A DNA stretch of 64,000 bases from Clostridia bacterium (GTDB taxonomy: Bacteria > Bacillota > Clostridia > Christensenellales > UBA3700), in NCBI GenBank assembly GCA_029068165.1, contig JAIEDA010000032.1:1-64000 (forward strand). The letters run 5' to 3'. Positions 54,490 through 63,969 of the stretch are shown here, one piece after another. A program made the translations under genes and the position numbers. Position 1 is the first letter of the stretch. Every line of letters starts with the position of its first letter. The notes below the pieces were generated by a model. It worked only from the letters and a program-made list of their open reading frames with translations. It was not told the origin of the DNA and searched no databases.

Positions 54490-55482
54490 ATGGGCGCAAC
54501 GAACAAACTTGCCGAAAATCTCGTGCTTAAAAGAGATTTATCGCCTGAGGGAAGAGTTATACTTTATAAGGGAAGAATAAGAGAGGCTATGCGCGTCATA
54601 TCCGTGAATATGACTAAGCTCGTTCTTCTCAATATCATTATGCTGATAGCGTGCATACCGCTTATCGTTATGGTACTTTATTATCAACGAACGGAGGAGA
54701 ACGCAATACTGTCGGGTCTAAACTTCAGCACCGGCATAGGTATAGGCTTCGGCGTGCAAGACGACACCGCTTTGGCTATTTCGCAAATTTACGACGTGAG
54801 AATGAAAGTTTACGGACTTACGCTTTTCCCAACGTGCTTGCTTTTTGGATTGTTTGCTTCGGGACTTTATTATTGTTGTAGAAATATGCTTTGGGGAGCG
54901 AAGATAAAGATAAGGAAACACTTCTTTAGAGGTATCAAAGCTCATTGGTATAAGTACGTGATTTCGTTCGCTTGGCTGGGCGTTTTGGCAACGGGATTCG
55001 CGTGCTCGCTTATCGCCATTTTGAAAGAAAACGCGCTCTACGGCTCGGCAAACGCAGGTTGGTGGGTGCTTATAGTCGCAACAGGCATACTCGCTCTCGC
55101 AAGCGCTATATATATGATTATAGGCAACGGAATGTACGTGCTATATAAATTCAAAATGAACGAGTATATCAAAAATACTTGCTCGTTGGCGCTTATTATG
55201 TTCCGGCCGGCTATTATTCTAGTAGTGTTTTTCTCAGGAGTTATGGCTTTGTTCTTCGTCAACTTGATAAGCGTGTTCCTTATGATAGTAATGATTATGA
55301 TAGGTTTCAGCGCTTTCGCCGTATTTTCGCTTGCGTTCAGTCAGTACGTTTGCGACAATACGATAGGATACCTATACGAGGAAGATCTTAAGGTCAAGCG
55401 TAAGGAACAGGAAAAACAGGCTAGAGCAAAAAATCAAGCTAAGAAAAAACAACAGGCGTACAACAAGAAAAAAAGAAGATGA
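54490..55482 (+). CDS. Integral membrane protein, YesL/DUF624-like
   Basis: 330 residues with about five to six transmembrane helices and a very basic Lys/Gln/Arg tail (residues about 300-330). The layout, a first helix near VNMTKLVLLNIIMLIACIPLI, then LFPTCLLFGLFASGLYYCCRNM and a charged FFRGIKAHWYKY loop, resembles DUF624 (YesL) proteins, which often sit near carbohydrate transporters; the assignment is tentative. The 3' end overlaps the next start in ATGA, coupling it to the methyltransferase gene. Confidence 0.65.
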   Translation: MGATNKLAENLVLKRDLSPEGRVILYKGRIREAMRVISVNMTKLVLLNIIMLIACIPLIVMVLYYQRTEENAILSGLNFSTGIGIGFGVQDDTALAISQIYDVRMKVYGLTLFPTCLLFGLFASGLYYCCRNMLWGAKIKIRKHFFRGIKAHWYKYVISFAWLGVLATGFACSLIAILKENALYGSANAGWWVLIVATGILALASAIYMIIGNGMYVLYKFKMNEYIKNTCSLALIMFRPAIILVVFFSGVMALFFVNLISVFLMIVMIMIGFSAFAVFSLAFSQYVCDNTIGYLYEEDLKVKRKEQEKQARAKNQAKKKQQAYNKKKRR

Positions 55483-56189
55483 CGGCTTACAGTATACTTG
55501 CCAAATATTACGACAGGCTTATGGGCGACTTCGACTACGAAGGCTACTTGAACTTCGTCGAAGACAAGCTTAAAGGCGAAGGAGTAGACCTCGCTTGCGG
55601 TTCGGGAGAAGCGGCTATTGCTCTTGCCAAACGCGGTCGGAAAATGACGGGGATAGATTTAAGCGCGGATATGCTCAACGTCGCTACCGTCAAGGCAAAG
55701 AAGTGCGGAGTCGACGTCAAATGGATAAGACAGGACGCGGCGCAGTTGGAACTTTCTCATAAAGTCGATTTTTTCACTTGCGTTTGCGACGGGGTCAATT
55801 ATATTCCCGACTCTAAGCTGAGCGACTTTTTCAGTCGAGTTAAGTCATATTTGAAAGACGGCGGGGTTTTCGCGTTTGACGTATCGTCCGAATACAAACT
55901 TACGAAAATTATCGCCGACAATCTCTTTTGCGAGGACTACGACGACGTAACTTATATTTGGTCCAACGCTCTCGGCGACGGGTTCGTGGATATGGACTTA
56001 GATTTTTTCGAGAAAATTCAAGGGGATACTTATAGACGTATCGGCGAAAGTCACAGGCAGTTCGTCCATACCGAAGAGCGATTGAGGAACTTGCTGGCGG
56101 AGTGGAAAACGCTGACTTTCGACGGCGAAACCTACGGAAAAGTCACCCCAAAATCAAAGCGAATACTGTTTGTTGCGACACCTACGTGA
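55479..56189 (+). CDS. Class I SAM-dependent methyltransferase
   Basis: 236 residues. Motif I VDLACGSGEAAIALAKRG, then MTGIDLSADML (acidic adenosine contact) and IRQDAAQLEL are typical of the Methyltransf_25 group. The N-terminus (YSILAKYYDRLMGDFDYEGYLNFV) is common in Firmicute proteins of this type. The substrate is unknown. It overlaps the YesL-like gene by 4 nt and is followed 11 bp later by hslO. Confidence 0.88.
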   Translation: MTAYSILAKYYDRLMGDFDYEGYLNFVEDKLKGEGVDLACGSGEAAIALAKRGRKMTGIDLSADMLNVATVKAKKCGVDVKWIRQDAAQLELSHKVDFFTCVCDGVNYIPDSKLSDFFSRVKSYLKDGGVFAFDVSSEYKLTKIIADNLFCEDYDDVTYIWSNALGDGFVDMDLDFFEKIQGDTYRRIGESHRQFVHTEERLRNLLAEWKTLTFDGETYGKVTPKSKRILFVATPT

Positions 56190-56200
56190 GGTAATTACTT

Positions 56201-57052
56201 ATGATAAAAAGAGCTATACTTTTTGGCGGAAAAGCCATTGTCAGCGCGCTCGATACTACGGATACGCTCAATAAGGCTATTGAGATTCACGGATTTTCTA
56301 AGCCCGTTGCGGTTGCTATGGGAAAAGCTCTCACTATGACGGCTTTTATGAGCGGCAACTTCAAGGGAGCGGGCAATAAGCTTACGATTATTATCGACGG
56401 CAACGGCAAAGGCGGTAAGATGGTGCTTTGCGGCGACTACGGCGCAAAGGTGAGAGGCTATATCGAAAACCCCGTCGCCTGCGCGGGTCAGGAGGCAAGC
56501 GTTTCGGATATAGTCGGGAAAGACGGCGCGCTCAATATTATCAAAGACTTCGGTCTTAAAGAGCCGTACAACGGTCTATCTAGGCTTGTCAACGGCAATA
56601 TCGACGAAGATTTCGCTTATTACTTTACCGCTTCCGAACAACTGCCGTCGGCTGTCGCGCTCGGCGTGAAGATTGACGGAGGCAAGTGCGTTAAGTCGGG
56701 CGGCATTATCGTTCAACCTATGCCAAACTGCTCGGAAGAAGAAATTTTCGTGCTAAAGGATATAGTAAGCAATTTCACCGACGTGGGCGATTTGCTCACC
56801 CGTATGAGTATCAGTGAAATCATTGACTTTTATTTCGGACACTTTGAGATTTCGCGACTTCCCGATATTTGCGAAGATTACGTTTGCAGCTGCTCGAGAG
56901 AACGTATTGAAAACGTTTTGATTACGCTTGGAAAGAAAGAAGCGTTGGATATCGTCAAGGCGCAAGGACGTATCGAAGTGGGTTGCGAGTTTTGCAATTC
57001 AAAATACAAATTTACTAAAGATGACGTAGAAAGGTTGTTTGATGAGAGTTAA
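56201..57052 (+). CDS. hslO: Redox-regulated chaperone Hsp33
   Basis: 283 residues. Hsp33 is a holdase activated when oxidation releases its zinc. The C-terminal zinc site is intact: CSCS near residue 229 and CEFC near residue 264 (CXC-N-CXXC). The N-terminal beta domain shows GKALTMTAFMSGNFKG and GDYGAKVRGYIENP. A useful protection for an anaerobe meeting oxygen. The 3' end overlaps the next gene by 11 nt. Confidence 0.95.
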   Translation: MIKRAILFGGKAIVSALDTTDTLNKAIEIHGFSKPVAVAMGKALTMTAFMSGNFKGAGNKLTIIIDGNGKGGKMVLCGDYGAKVRGYIENPVACAGQEASVSDIVGKDGALNIIKDFGLKEPYNGLSRLVNGNIDEDFAYYFTASEQLPSAVALGVKIDGGKCVKSGGIIVQPMPNCSEEEIFVLKDIVSNFTDVGDLLTRMSISEIIDFYFGHFEISRLPDICEDYVCSCSRERIENVLITLGKKEALDIVKAQGRIEVGCEFCNSKYKFTKDDVERLFDES

Positions 57053-58841
57053 GTTTCCCCAAACCCTAACTGAATATACGAACGGAGAGCTTTGGTATGA
57101 CGGAGTAGACGAAGCTATAGCTCGCCGTATTCTCTTTTCGCTCAAAGACGTGAAAGACTTTCAGGAGATGAGGCTGAGAAAGAAGTACCTTGCTCACTAT
57201 TACTGCGAGAGAGGCGACTATGCGCTCGCCATTAATCTTTGCAGGCAGTTGCTTTTGGAAGAAGGCGCGGACAAAGAGGTGCTTTTGCTGATGCAGTTTT
57301 GTTGCGTGAGAATTACCGACATAGGCGGTTTGGGAGAAGTGCTGAACGCCGTCAGAGAGCTGGCGCAAGAGGACAAGGAAGACTTTCTCAACAATTTTGA
57401 ACAAACGGATTTCGCTGAAGTTATGCTAGAGAGCGACGAGCGTCCAAACGGCGTAAAAGTGGAATTTAAGAACGGTTGGGTAGAGTACTACGATAAAGGA
57501 AAACTGATTTATAAACTCTTTGACAACGATTACGACGCTTTTTCGAAAGACAATGCGGCAAGACGTTTACTAGGCGAGGGCAAGCCGCTTCTTGCAATCG
57601 CGCAGCTTGACGCTATAAGGTTTGTGAGGTTGAGGCGTACGACCGCGCTTTTGTGCGAACAAACTTACGTTATGGCTTTTTCGGAAATAGGAGAATACGG
57701 CAAAGCGTACGAACACTGCAAGACGTTTTTCAATGAGAAGATTTATATCGACGCAATGTTGATGCTGCTTATAGCGTTGAAAGAGGAAGGCAAAATTCAA
57801 GAATTTGAAGAGCTGAGAAGATATATATCGTCACTGCAAAATTACGATGTAAATCAAATGAAAGTGTTTTTCGACTATTCGGAAGAATACGGCGACTACG
57901 GCTTTTGGCAGGAGCTGGAGAAGAACAATCCGCTGAGCGAAATGCCCGAAAACGACGAAAGACTTTGCTTGGAAGGAAGAGCGTTGGGGCGCGTGGGAAA
58001 TCTTGACGGCGCTAGAAAGCGTTGGCTCAAAGCTAAATCTATTTACGGACATTTCAGCGCAGCCAACTATTATTTGACTTATCCCGCTATATTTGCTCAA
58101 GCGGTCGCAACCTGCGAAGGCTCTAGAGCTAGCGGAGGAGACGTCGACGCTAAAGCTTTGGCTAAGCAGTGCAGGGAAGTTGTAGCTTCAAAATTGAAAG
58201 AAATAGGCGAATTGAAAGAAGAGGAGAGCGTAAACGAGGAAGTCTTGCGTACGCTCAACGTCGCGCTGGTTAACTTCGTTATAGATTTGGATAAATTAGT
58301 ACCTAATCTTTATAAGATATATAATCTAGGTTTTGCGCCTATAGTGAGCGAAATTGACAGGCTCGCCGCTTGTGAGGACGCCTCCGAAGTGAACAGGGCA
58401 ATTTGCCTTGCCAATTATATGATGGGCTGCAAAGATAAGACTGTGTTTTTCAACGGAGAGAATCACAAAAATTTAGCGGCGGAACTCAAGGGCGACAATC
58501 TCGAAATCAAATACGCTATAGCAATGTTTTCGGCGCACATCGTAATTAGGCTTATCGACCTAAAACACGAGAGTAAGATACATTCTCAAATCAAGAAAAT
58601 TTACGCGATGATAGATTGGTCGAAATATCCGAATATAAAAGCTTACGCGATGTACGGATTTTTGCTTGAACTTTTCGCAAATTCGCGTCCGCCGTTGATT
58701 CGTATGCCCAATTATTATCAAGATTTGGAGAATGTAAAAGAAGCGTTTTGCGATAACGCGCAGCTAGCGGATTCTCCAAAATACAGCGATTTGTACAACA
58801 AAATCATTACTAAAATTACGGCGATAACCATCAACGACTAA
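57042..58841 (+). CDS. Helical-repeat (TPR-like) protein of unknown function
   Basis: 599 residues, largely alpha-helical, with TPR-like pairs such as HYYCERGDYALAINLCRQLLLEEGA (given in part), and LLGEGKPLLAIAQLDAIRF and AFSEIGEYGKAYEHCKTF. A short beta-like insertion (VKVEFKNGWVEYYDKGKLIY) sits near residue 145. No signal peptide or membrane segment. ATG 57042 is used (a TTG directly before it also fits); it lies inside the end of hslO, so expression is coupled to that chaperone gene. I do not recognise a family; a scaffold or co-chaperone role is only inference. Confidence 0.7.
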   Translation: MRVKFPQTLTEYTNGELWYDGVDEAIARRILFSLKDVKDFQEMRLRKKYLAHYYCERGDYALAINLCRQLLLEEGADKEVLLLMQFCCVRITDIGGLGEVLNAVRELAQEDKEDFLNNFEQTDFAEVMLESDERPNGVKVEFKNGWVEYYDKGKLIYKLFDNDYDAFSKDNAARRLLGEGKPLLAIAQLDAIRFVRLRRTTALLCEQTYVMAFSEIGEYGKAYEHCKTFFNEKIYIDAMLMLLIALKEEGKIQEFEELRRYISSLQNYDVNQMKVFFDYSEEYGDYGFWQELEKNNPLSEMPENDERLCLEGRALGRVGNLDGARKRWLKAKSIYGHFSAANYYLTYPAIFAQAVATCEGSRASGGDVDAKALAKQCREVVASKLKEIGELKEEESVNEEVLRTLNVALVNFVIDLDKLVPNLYKIYNLGFAPIVSEIDRLAACEDASEVNRAICLANYMMGCKDKTVFFNGENHKNLAAELKGDNLEIKYAIAMFSAHIVIRLIDLKHESKIHSQIKKIYAMIDWSKYPNIKAYAMYGFLLELFANSRPPLIRMPNYYQDLENVKEAFCDNAQLADSPKYSDLYNKIITKITAITIND

Positions 58842-58889
58842 CTAATAAAAGATAAACATAAATAAGGTCAACGCGGCATAGCCTATAAT

Positions 58890-59924
58890 ATGAAAGTCTT
58901 GAAGTGTCTTCAAATATCCTTCATATATATCGGCGCGATAATCGGAGCGGGATTTGCCACCGGCAGGGAAGTTATGCTTTATTTCGGGGGCGGCGGCGTG
59001 TTGGGCGGCATAATAGCGGGACTTGCTATGGGTATACTTTGCGGACTGTTTTTGCTGTCGGCAAAGAGTTATAGACGGTTGAAAAACAGCGACAAACTCC
59101 CCGTAAAAATAATATTCGGTATAATTAAAAGTTTGCTTTGGCTGTGCACGCTCGTGAGTTTCGTGTGTATGGTCAGCGGCTGCGAAGAAATTATCGGCAG
59201 TTGCTTTGGAATAAAGAACGCGGGACTGTGGACGGGAATATTCGTCAGCGTGTTAGGCGCGTGCGAGATGAGCGTGATGAGAAAATTCAACGCGGTAATT
59301 GTTCCGCTTATCATGGCGCTTTTGGTAGCGCTCTCGTCGCAGGGAACGACGTTTTTCGAGAGCGGTTTTCAGCCGATAAAAGTATTGTGCTATTGCGGTA
59401 TGAACATTATGACGGGCGGATATATTATAGCCGAACAGGAAGATGATTTTTCGCTCAAGCAAGTACTGTTCATAAGTTGCGTTACAGCCGTGTTTTTCGC
59501 GCTTGCGATTTCGCTTGTATATTTCATATCTATTGATTACAAGAACTTTTCTATGCCGATAATGGAGTTTGCCAAGGCTCGCAATATGAAGAGCGTAAGC
59601 GGACTTATAATCTATCTTGCCATTTTCTCAACGCTTATAGGTTGCGCAAAATTGATATGTCAAGAGAATTCGCGGATAAAAATTCCCGCGCCTTTTAGCG
59701 TAGCGTTCCTCGTCGCGTTTGCGTTGGTTGCGCTCAAATGCGACTTTTCTACCTTGGTTGCGCGTTTCTATCCTATCATAGGCTATATAGGAGTGGGGTA
59801 TACCGCGTTTACGCTCGTCCTGCCGACCGCCGTATATATTTACGACGTCAAAAGCGGTAAGCGGAAGTATAAAAGACGACCCCTCGCTCGCGCGAGAGGC
59901 CGCAAATATATTCAAGCCGACTAG
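58890..59924 (+). CDS. YkvI-like membrane transporter
   Basis: 344 residues with about ten transmembrane helices. The N-terminal signature IYIGAIIGAGFATGREVMLYFG is characteristic of the YkvI family, related to the LeuT/APC-fold transporters; the substrate is unknown. A basic, Arg-rich tail ends the protein. There is no clear ribosome binding site before ATG 58890. It is 48 bp downstream of the helical-repeat gene and convergent with the ABC importer, 12 bp apart, with no obvious terminator between. Confidence 0.85.
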   Translation: MKVLKCLQISFIYIGAIIGAGFATGREVMLYFGGGGVLGGIIAGLAMGILCGLFLLSAKSYRRLKNSDKLPVKIIFGIIKSLLWLCTLVSFVCMVSGCEEIIGSCFGIKNAGLWTGIFVSVLGACEMSVMRKFNAVIVPLIMALLVALSSQGTTFFESGFQPIKVLCYCGMNIMTGGYIIAEQEDDFSLKQVLFISCVTAVFFALAISLVYFISIDYKNFSMPIMEFAKARNMKSVSGLIIYLAIFSTLIGCAKLICQENSRIKIPAPFSVAFLVAFALVALKCDFSTLVARFYPIIGYIGVGYTAFTLVLPTAVYIYDVKSGKRKYKRRPLARARGRKYIQAD

Positions 59925-59936
59925 GTCGACGTCGTT

Positions 59937-60773
59937 TTATTCGATATTGAGTTTTTTGCTGACGAATTTTTGTAGCAGCGCAACGAGATAGTACATCGCT
60001 CCCGCTAAGAAGCAAAGTATTACGGTACTCGTCATCACCAGGTCGAGTTTGAAAATTTGACCGCCGTAAATTATCAAGTATCCCAGTCCCGCGTGCGATA
60101 CCAGGTATTCGCCCATAATCGTGCCTACCCAGCACATACCGACGTTGATTTTGAGCGCGTCGATGATGTTGGGTACGTTGGAGGGCAAAACGAGCTTAGT
60201 CAGCGTTTGCCATTTGCTGGCGCCAAGCGTTTGCATAAGCATAAGTTTGCTCTTTTCCACGCTTAAAAATCCGCTCAACGTGTTGAGTATAGTCACGAAA
60301 AGCGAGATTGCCAACGCCATAGTTATGATAGCGGGTTGGTCGGTTCCCATCCAAATGATTATGATAGGACCGAGCGCTATTTTCGGCAGCGCGTTGAGGA
60401 TAACTATATAAGGCTCTAAGACCCTTCTTACGCTCTCAAACCACCACAAAAGCACGGCTATAAGAGTGCCGAGCGTAGTCGCGATAAAAAAGCTGGCGAC
60501 AGTTTCCCACAGCGTTATGCCGACGTGTTTCGCCAAATCTCCGCCCTTAACCAACTCTACAAAGCAAGCCGCCATTCTCGACGGACTGGAGGATATAAAG
60601 CTGTCTATTACTTCGAACCTTGCAAGAAGCTCCCAAAGCAATAGAAAAATCAACAGCAGTCCTATTCGCGAAAACGTTATTACGATACTCTTCTTTTTTT
60701 GCTTTTTTAAGTACGTTATATGCTCGATAGAGTAATTCTTGATCGGGGCAGTTTTACGTTGCCTGTGTTTCAT
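59937..60773 (-). CDS. ABC transporter permease, SsuC/TauC type
   Basis: 278 residues, about six transmembrane helices, with the binding-protein-dependent permease loop near TLGASKWQTLTKLVLPSNVPNI (EAA-like loop). The family imports aliphatic sulfonates, taurine, nitrate or thiamine precursors; the ligand cannot be told here. ATG 60773 is chosen because AAGGAG lies 10 nt upstream; it overlaps the end of the ATPase gene by 20 nt, indicating coupling. Last gene of a three-gene importer operon on the minus strand. Confidence 0.9.
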   Translation of the reverse strand: MKHRQRKTAPIKNYSIEHITYLKKQKKKSIVITFSRIGLLLIFLLLWELLARFEVIDSFISSSPSRMAACFVELVKGGDLAKHVGITLWETVASFFIATTLGTLIAVLLWWFESVRRVLEPYIVILNALPKIALGPIIIIWMGTDQPAIITMALAISLFVTILNTLSGFLSVEKSKLMLMQTLGASKWQTLTKLVLPSNVPNIIDALKINVGMCWVGTIMGEYLVSHAGLGYLIIYGGQIFKLDLVMTSTVILCFLAGAMYYLVALLQKFVSKKLNIE

Positions 60774-61548
60774 TACTTCTTTTCTCCTTAGTAGTTTGCA
60801 TATTGCTCCATATTTTGTCAAAGTACTCGCTGAACATAGGGAGTTCTCGTCTTCGAAGCGGAGTATAACCCTTGAGCGGCGATAGGTCTACTACCTCTTT
60901 GACCGTGCTTGGACGGTTGGATAGAATTACGACCCTGTCGCACATAGATATGGCTTCGCTTATGTCGTGAGTTACGAAAACCGCGCTCTTTCCCTCGCTT
61001 CGCAGTATGGAGTACACGTCTTCGACTACGTTCAGTCTTGTTTGGAAATCCAACGCCGAAAACGGTTCGTCCAAAAGCAAAAGTTTGGGCTCGAGTACTA
61101 GCGTTCGTATCAATGCAACCCTTTGTTTCATTCCGCCCGAAAGTTGGTTGGGGTAGAAATCTTTAAATTCGTATAGATTGTATTTTTTAAGAAGCTCTTG
61201 CGCGTACTCTACCTTTTGTTGAGTTTTGCGCTTTTTTATCTCTAAGCCTATCAGGACGTTGCTCAAAATCGAGCGCCAAGGGAGCAGCTCGTCTTTTTGC
61301 AACATATATCCTGTCAGCCCCGAGTGAGGGTCGGCTCTCTTGCCGTCTATGAATACTTGCCCCGAAGAGGGGGTAAGTATGCCCGACAGCAAAGAGAGTA
61401 TCGTAGTCTTTCCGCATCCGCTTGGACCTACTATTCCCAACAGTTCGCCCTCATAACATTCAACGCTCAAGTCTTTGATTGCCTCGGTTTCGTTTTTGGT
61501 GGTGTGGTAGGTCAAGCAGACCTTTTGCATTTGTAAAATCGTATTCAT
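60754..61548 (-). CDS. ABC transporter ATP-binding protein, SsuB/TauB type
   Basis: 264 residues. Walker A GPSGCGKTT, Q-loop YMLQKDELLPW, signature LSGGMKQR, Walker B LLLLDEPFSALD and the H-loop VTHDISEA are complete. The Q-loop region (LQKDxLLPW) is typical of the nitrate/sulfonate/taurine class. It powers uptake by the adjacent permease and lies 15 bp after the binding-protein gene. Confidence 0.94.
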   Translation of the reverse strand: MNTILQMQKVCLTYHTTKNETEAIKDLSVECYEGELLGIVGPSGCGKTTILSLLSGILTPSSGQVFIDGKRADPHSGLTGYMLQKDELLPWRSILSNVLIGLEIKKRKTQQKVEYAQELLKKYNLYEFKDFYPNQLSGGMKQRVALIRTLVLEPKLLLLDEPFSALDFQTRLNVVEDVYSILRSEGKSAVFVTHDISEAISMCDRVVILSNRPSTVKEVVDLSPLKGYTPLRRRELPMFSEYFDKIWSNMQTTKEKRSNETQAT

Positions 61549-61563
61549 TTTTACCTCATAATG

Positions 61564-62565
61564 TTAGTTATTGAGTATTGAGTTTGCAAGCGTAGCGTCA
61601 AAGAGTTTGCTAAAGTCAGCTTTCTTCGTCATAACTCCCGCGTCTACTATTATGCTTTGCAACAAATCGAAGTCAGCTTCATCCATAATCGGAGTGGAGC
61701 AGTATGCGTCGATATCCTTGTACGCTTGTATTGCGTTTGCCAAAGTAGCGACGTCGGTGCCTACGAAAGAGGGGGCGAGAACTTCGGCAATTTCGCTGGC
61801 GCTGTGAGTGTTTACAAACTCCATAGCCTTGATTAAAGCGCGAGTAAATTTCTCCATTTTCTCAGGGTTTTTGCTCATATAGCTTTGCGTTGCCATAAAC
61901 GCGGTGTAAGGCATATTGCCTGCTTGTTCGCCTACGGAAGCTACTTTATAGCCTATACCTGCGCTTTGCATAGCCGAAGCAGCAGGTTCGAACATCGTGC
62001 AAAAATCGCCCGTGCCGCCCTCAAACGCCGCGCCGATAAGGTCGTACTGTACGTCATAGTTTATCGTATAGTCTACGCCGTCGGTCAGTCCCGCTTTCTT
62101 GATAGCGTATTCAAGAGCCATAGCGGGTACGCCGCCAACTCTTCCGCCTATTACTTCTTTGCCGGCAATGCTTGCCCAAGAGAAGTTGTCGTCGGGAGCT
62201 TTTGCCATAAGGAACGAACCGTCCTTTTTGGTGAGCTGAGCGAAGATTACCGGATAGTCGCTTCTACCTTCGTTGTAGATATAGATAGCGGCTTCGGGGC
62301 CCATAAGACCGATATCCGACTGTCCCGAAATTAAGGACGTCATACACTTGTCAGCGCCTCCGCCGTTGGAAAGATCTATCTTTATGCCTTCCTCTTCAAA
62401 ATATCCGCCGTCTATAGCTACGTAGAGCGGAGCATAGAAAACGGAATGCGTTACTTCGATTAGTTTAATCGTGTTTTCGTCGTTCGTGCTGCAACCGCAA
62501 AGTATACCCGCGCAAGCGACGGCAATTAATGCTATGCACAACACGATTGAAATAGTTTTTTTCAT
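61564..62565 (-). CDS. ABC transporter substrate-binding lipoprotein, NMT1/SsuA type
   Basis: 333 residues. Lipoprotein signal peptide ending ILCGC (Cys at residue 25), then a periplasmic-binding fold: IKLIEVTHSVFYAPLYVAIDGGYFEEEGI and GGGADKCMTSLISGQSDIG (each shown in part) are typical of NMT1/THI5-like and sulfonate-binding proteins. The ligand may be a sulfonate, a pyrimidine precursor or similar; no TPP riboswitch is seen in the leader, which weakens the thiamine option. An AGGAGG site precedes the ATG. First gene of the importer operon. Confidence 0.88.
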   Translation of the reverse strand: MKKTISIVLCIALIAVACAGILCGCSTNDENTIKLIEVTHSVFYAPLYVAIDGGYFEEEGIKIDLSNGGGADKCMTSLISGQSDIGLMGPEAAIYIYNEGRSDYPVIFAQLTKKDGSFLMAKAPDDNFSWASIAGKEVIGGRVGGVPAMALEYAIKKAGLTDGVDYTINYDVQYDLIGAAFEGGTGDFCTMFEPAASAMQSAGIGYKVASVGEQAGNMPYTAFMATQSYMSKNPEKMEKFTRALIKAMEFVNTHSASEIAEVLAPSFVGTDVATLANAIQAYKDIDAYCSTPIMDEADFDLLQSIIVDAGVMTKKADFSKLFDATLANSILNN

Positions 62566-62737
62566 TTTTACCTCCTAAATTTGGTCAATACAGTATATGA
62601 GCCGCTTACCTTGAGGGTTAAAGAATTTGCAACGTATTTCGCATTGACGAAAGACTTTAAGCGCATCGCTCGACGAGGTTTTCGAAACGTTGATTTTGCC
62701 GTGAGAGGGTGGAAATTTGCGGCTGCGTCGCAAGAAA

Positions 62738-62766
62738 AAAGACGGCGCAACTGCCGTCATTTTTTG
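62738..62766 (-). terminator. Terminator of the LRR lipoprotein gene
   Basis: Minus strand: GACGGC / GCCGTC (62758-62753 and 62746-62741) followed directly by six T, with an A-run on the other side. The remaining leader of the importer operon (62566-62737) shows no riboswitch I recognise. Confidence 0.8.
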
Positions 62767-62793
62767 AGTTTAATTAGTATATTATGATTTGTA

Positions 62794-63627
62794 TTAACGG
62801 TTTGAAACGTATTCCCACACGATAGAGCAATCTCCGTTCCAGGTGGCATCCCAACCGCTTGGAGCAACTGAAAGTTCGCAGTAAATAGTAAGTTCGGCGC
62901 ATTGGAAGAAAGCCAGCGAGCCGATACGGGTCACGCCGATTGGTATTACTATCTCCGTCAAACTGTCGCAATAACCGAAAGCTCCCGAACCTATAGATGT
63001 GACGCCTAAAGGAATTTGCGCGTCTTTTAGGTTGCTGCAGCCGTAAAAAGCTTTCACGCCGATTCCCGTTACGCCAGAGGGAATTTCAACGCTTTCCAAA
63101 CTTTTGCAATTTTTAAATACGCAATCGCGTATGATTTCCACGCCCGATGGAACAACTATACTCGTCAATTTGACGCAATTCGAGAATGCGTAAGCGCCGA
63201 TATATTTCACGCTAGAGGGGATAATTACGCTTGTCAATTCGCCGCAGTCCTCAAACGCGGCTGAATCAATAGCTCTTACAGGTTTGCCTTGAATTGAAGA
63301 GGGGATAACGATTTTGGCGTTGACGTTGCCGTCTTTCAATCCTTTGACGGTATAAGAGGAGTCGTCCGCATTGAACGCGTACACCAATCCGTCAAAGTCG
63401 TAGTACTCGCTTGAGCTATCCGCGCTACTGCCGCTGCCGCCGTTGGTTACGATATTGCCGATTTGCTCGCCGCTCGGCAACGTTTGCGCTCCGGACGATA
63501 TTTGCGCTCCGGATGATATTTGATCTCCGCTCGGAGTTCCTTCATTAGGGTTGTCGCAACCGGCCGTCAGCAAAAGCGCGCATATTATAGTCGCTATAAT
63601 AAAATATACGTATATTTTTCTATTCAC
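62794..63627 (-). CDS. BspA-type LRR lipoprotein
   Basis: 277 residues. Lipoprotein signal peptide ends LLTAGC (Cys at residue 24). A Ser/Gly-rich linker contains tandem QISSGA units (about residues 37-48), then about six BspA-like LRR_5 repeats (pattern SVIIPSSVKYIGAYAFSNC) up to the C-terminus. A C-terminal segment LTIYCELSVAPSGWDATWN resembles the repeat-cap segment LTIFCKEESQPDGWAKEWN in the LRR protein at 12.2 kb, so the two are related. Outer-surface binding protein, ligand unknown. GGAGG precedes the ATG. Confidence 0.85.
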   Translation of the reverse strand: MNRKIYVYFIIATIICALLLTAGCDNPNEGTPSGDQISSGAQISSGAQTLPSGEQIGNIVTNGGSGSSADSSSEYYDFDGLVYAFNADDSSYTVKGLKDGNVNAKIVIPSSIQGKPVRAIDSAAFEDCGELTSVIIPSSVKYIGAYAFSNCVKLTSIVVPSGVEIIRDCVFKNCKSLESVEIPSGVTGIGVKAFYGCSNLKDAQIPLGVTSIGSGAFGYCDSLTEIVIPIGVTRIGSLAFFQCAELTIYCELSVAPSGWDATWNGDCSIVWEYVSNR

Positions 63628-63908
63628 GGTTTAACCTCCGATAGTTGTTATCTATATTTTATTGCGCGCAAAACGAATACGCAAGTATTTTTCCAAAAAA
63701 GCGTAACAAAATGGCGAAAACCTTTTGAAATTACGCAATATTATATCAAAATGGCGTAAATTATGAGTTTTAGACGGCTAGGCGAGGGCGTAAAACGAAA
63801 AATATTTTCAAAGAGCATATCTCATTGCAGGATAGCGCAAGACTAACGTTGACGTAAGCGTAGGGAATATGCCGCTTAGGTTTGTAAATAAATATAATAA
63901 AAATATAT
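63628..63908. other. Intergenic region with short CAAAATGGCG repeats
   Basis: No gene supported. CAAAATGGCG occurs twice (63707-63716 and 63747-63756), 40 bp apart, and GCGTAA/TTACGC pairs flank the first copy. The rest shows no structure I can interpret; a 65-codon minus-strand frame at 63770-63967 has no start signals and runs over the promoter of the next gene. Confidence 0.4.
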
Positions 63909-63938
63909 TTGCCATTTATATAAATACTATGGTATAAT
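63909..63938 (+). promoter_or_regulatory. Promoter of the last gene
   Basis: TTGCCA (63909-63914), 18-bp spacer, TATAAT (63933-63938), with GAGAGG 5 nt before the ATG at 63970. Confidence 0.6.
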
Positions 63939-63969
63939 AAATTGCATAATAATTTTTTGAGAGGCAATT

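Noticed and set aside
62566..62793. Possible TPP or other riboswitch before the ABC importer
   Set aside because: The conserved TPP blocks (CTGAGA, ACCTGAT) are absent and no other known aptamer pattern was recognised.
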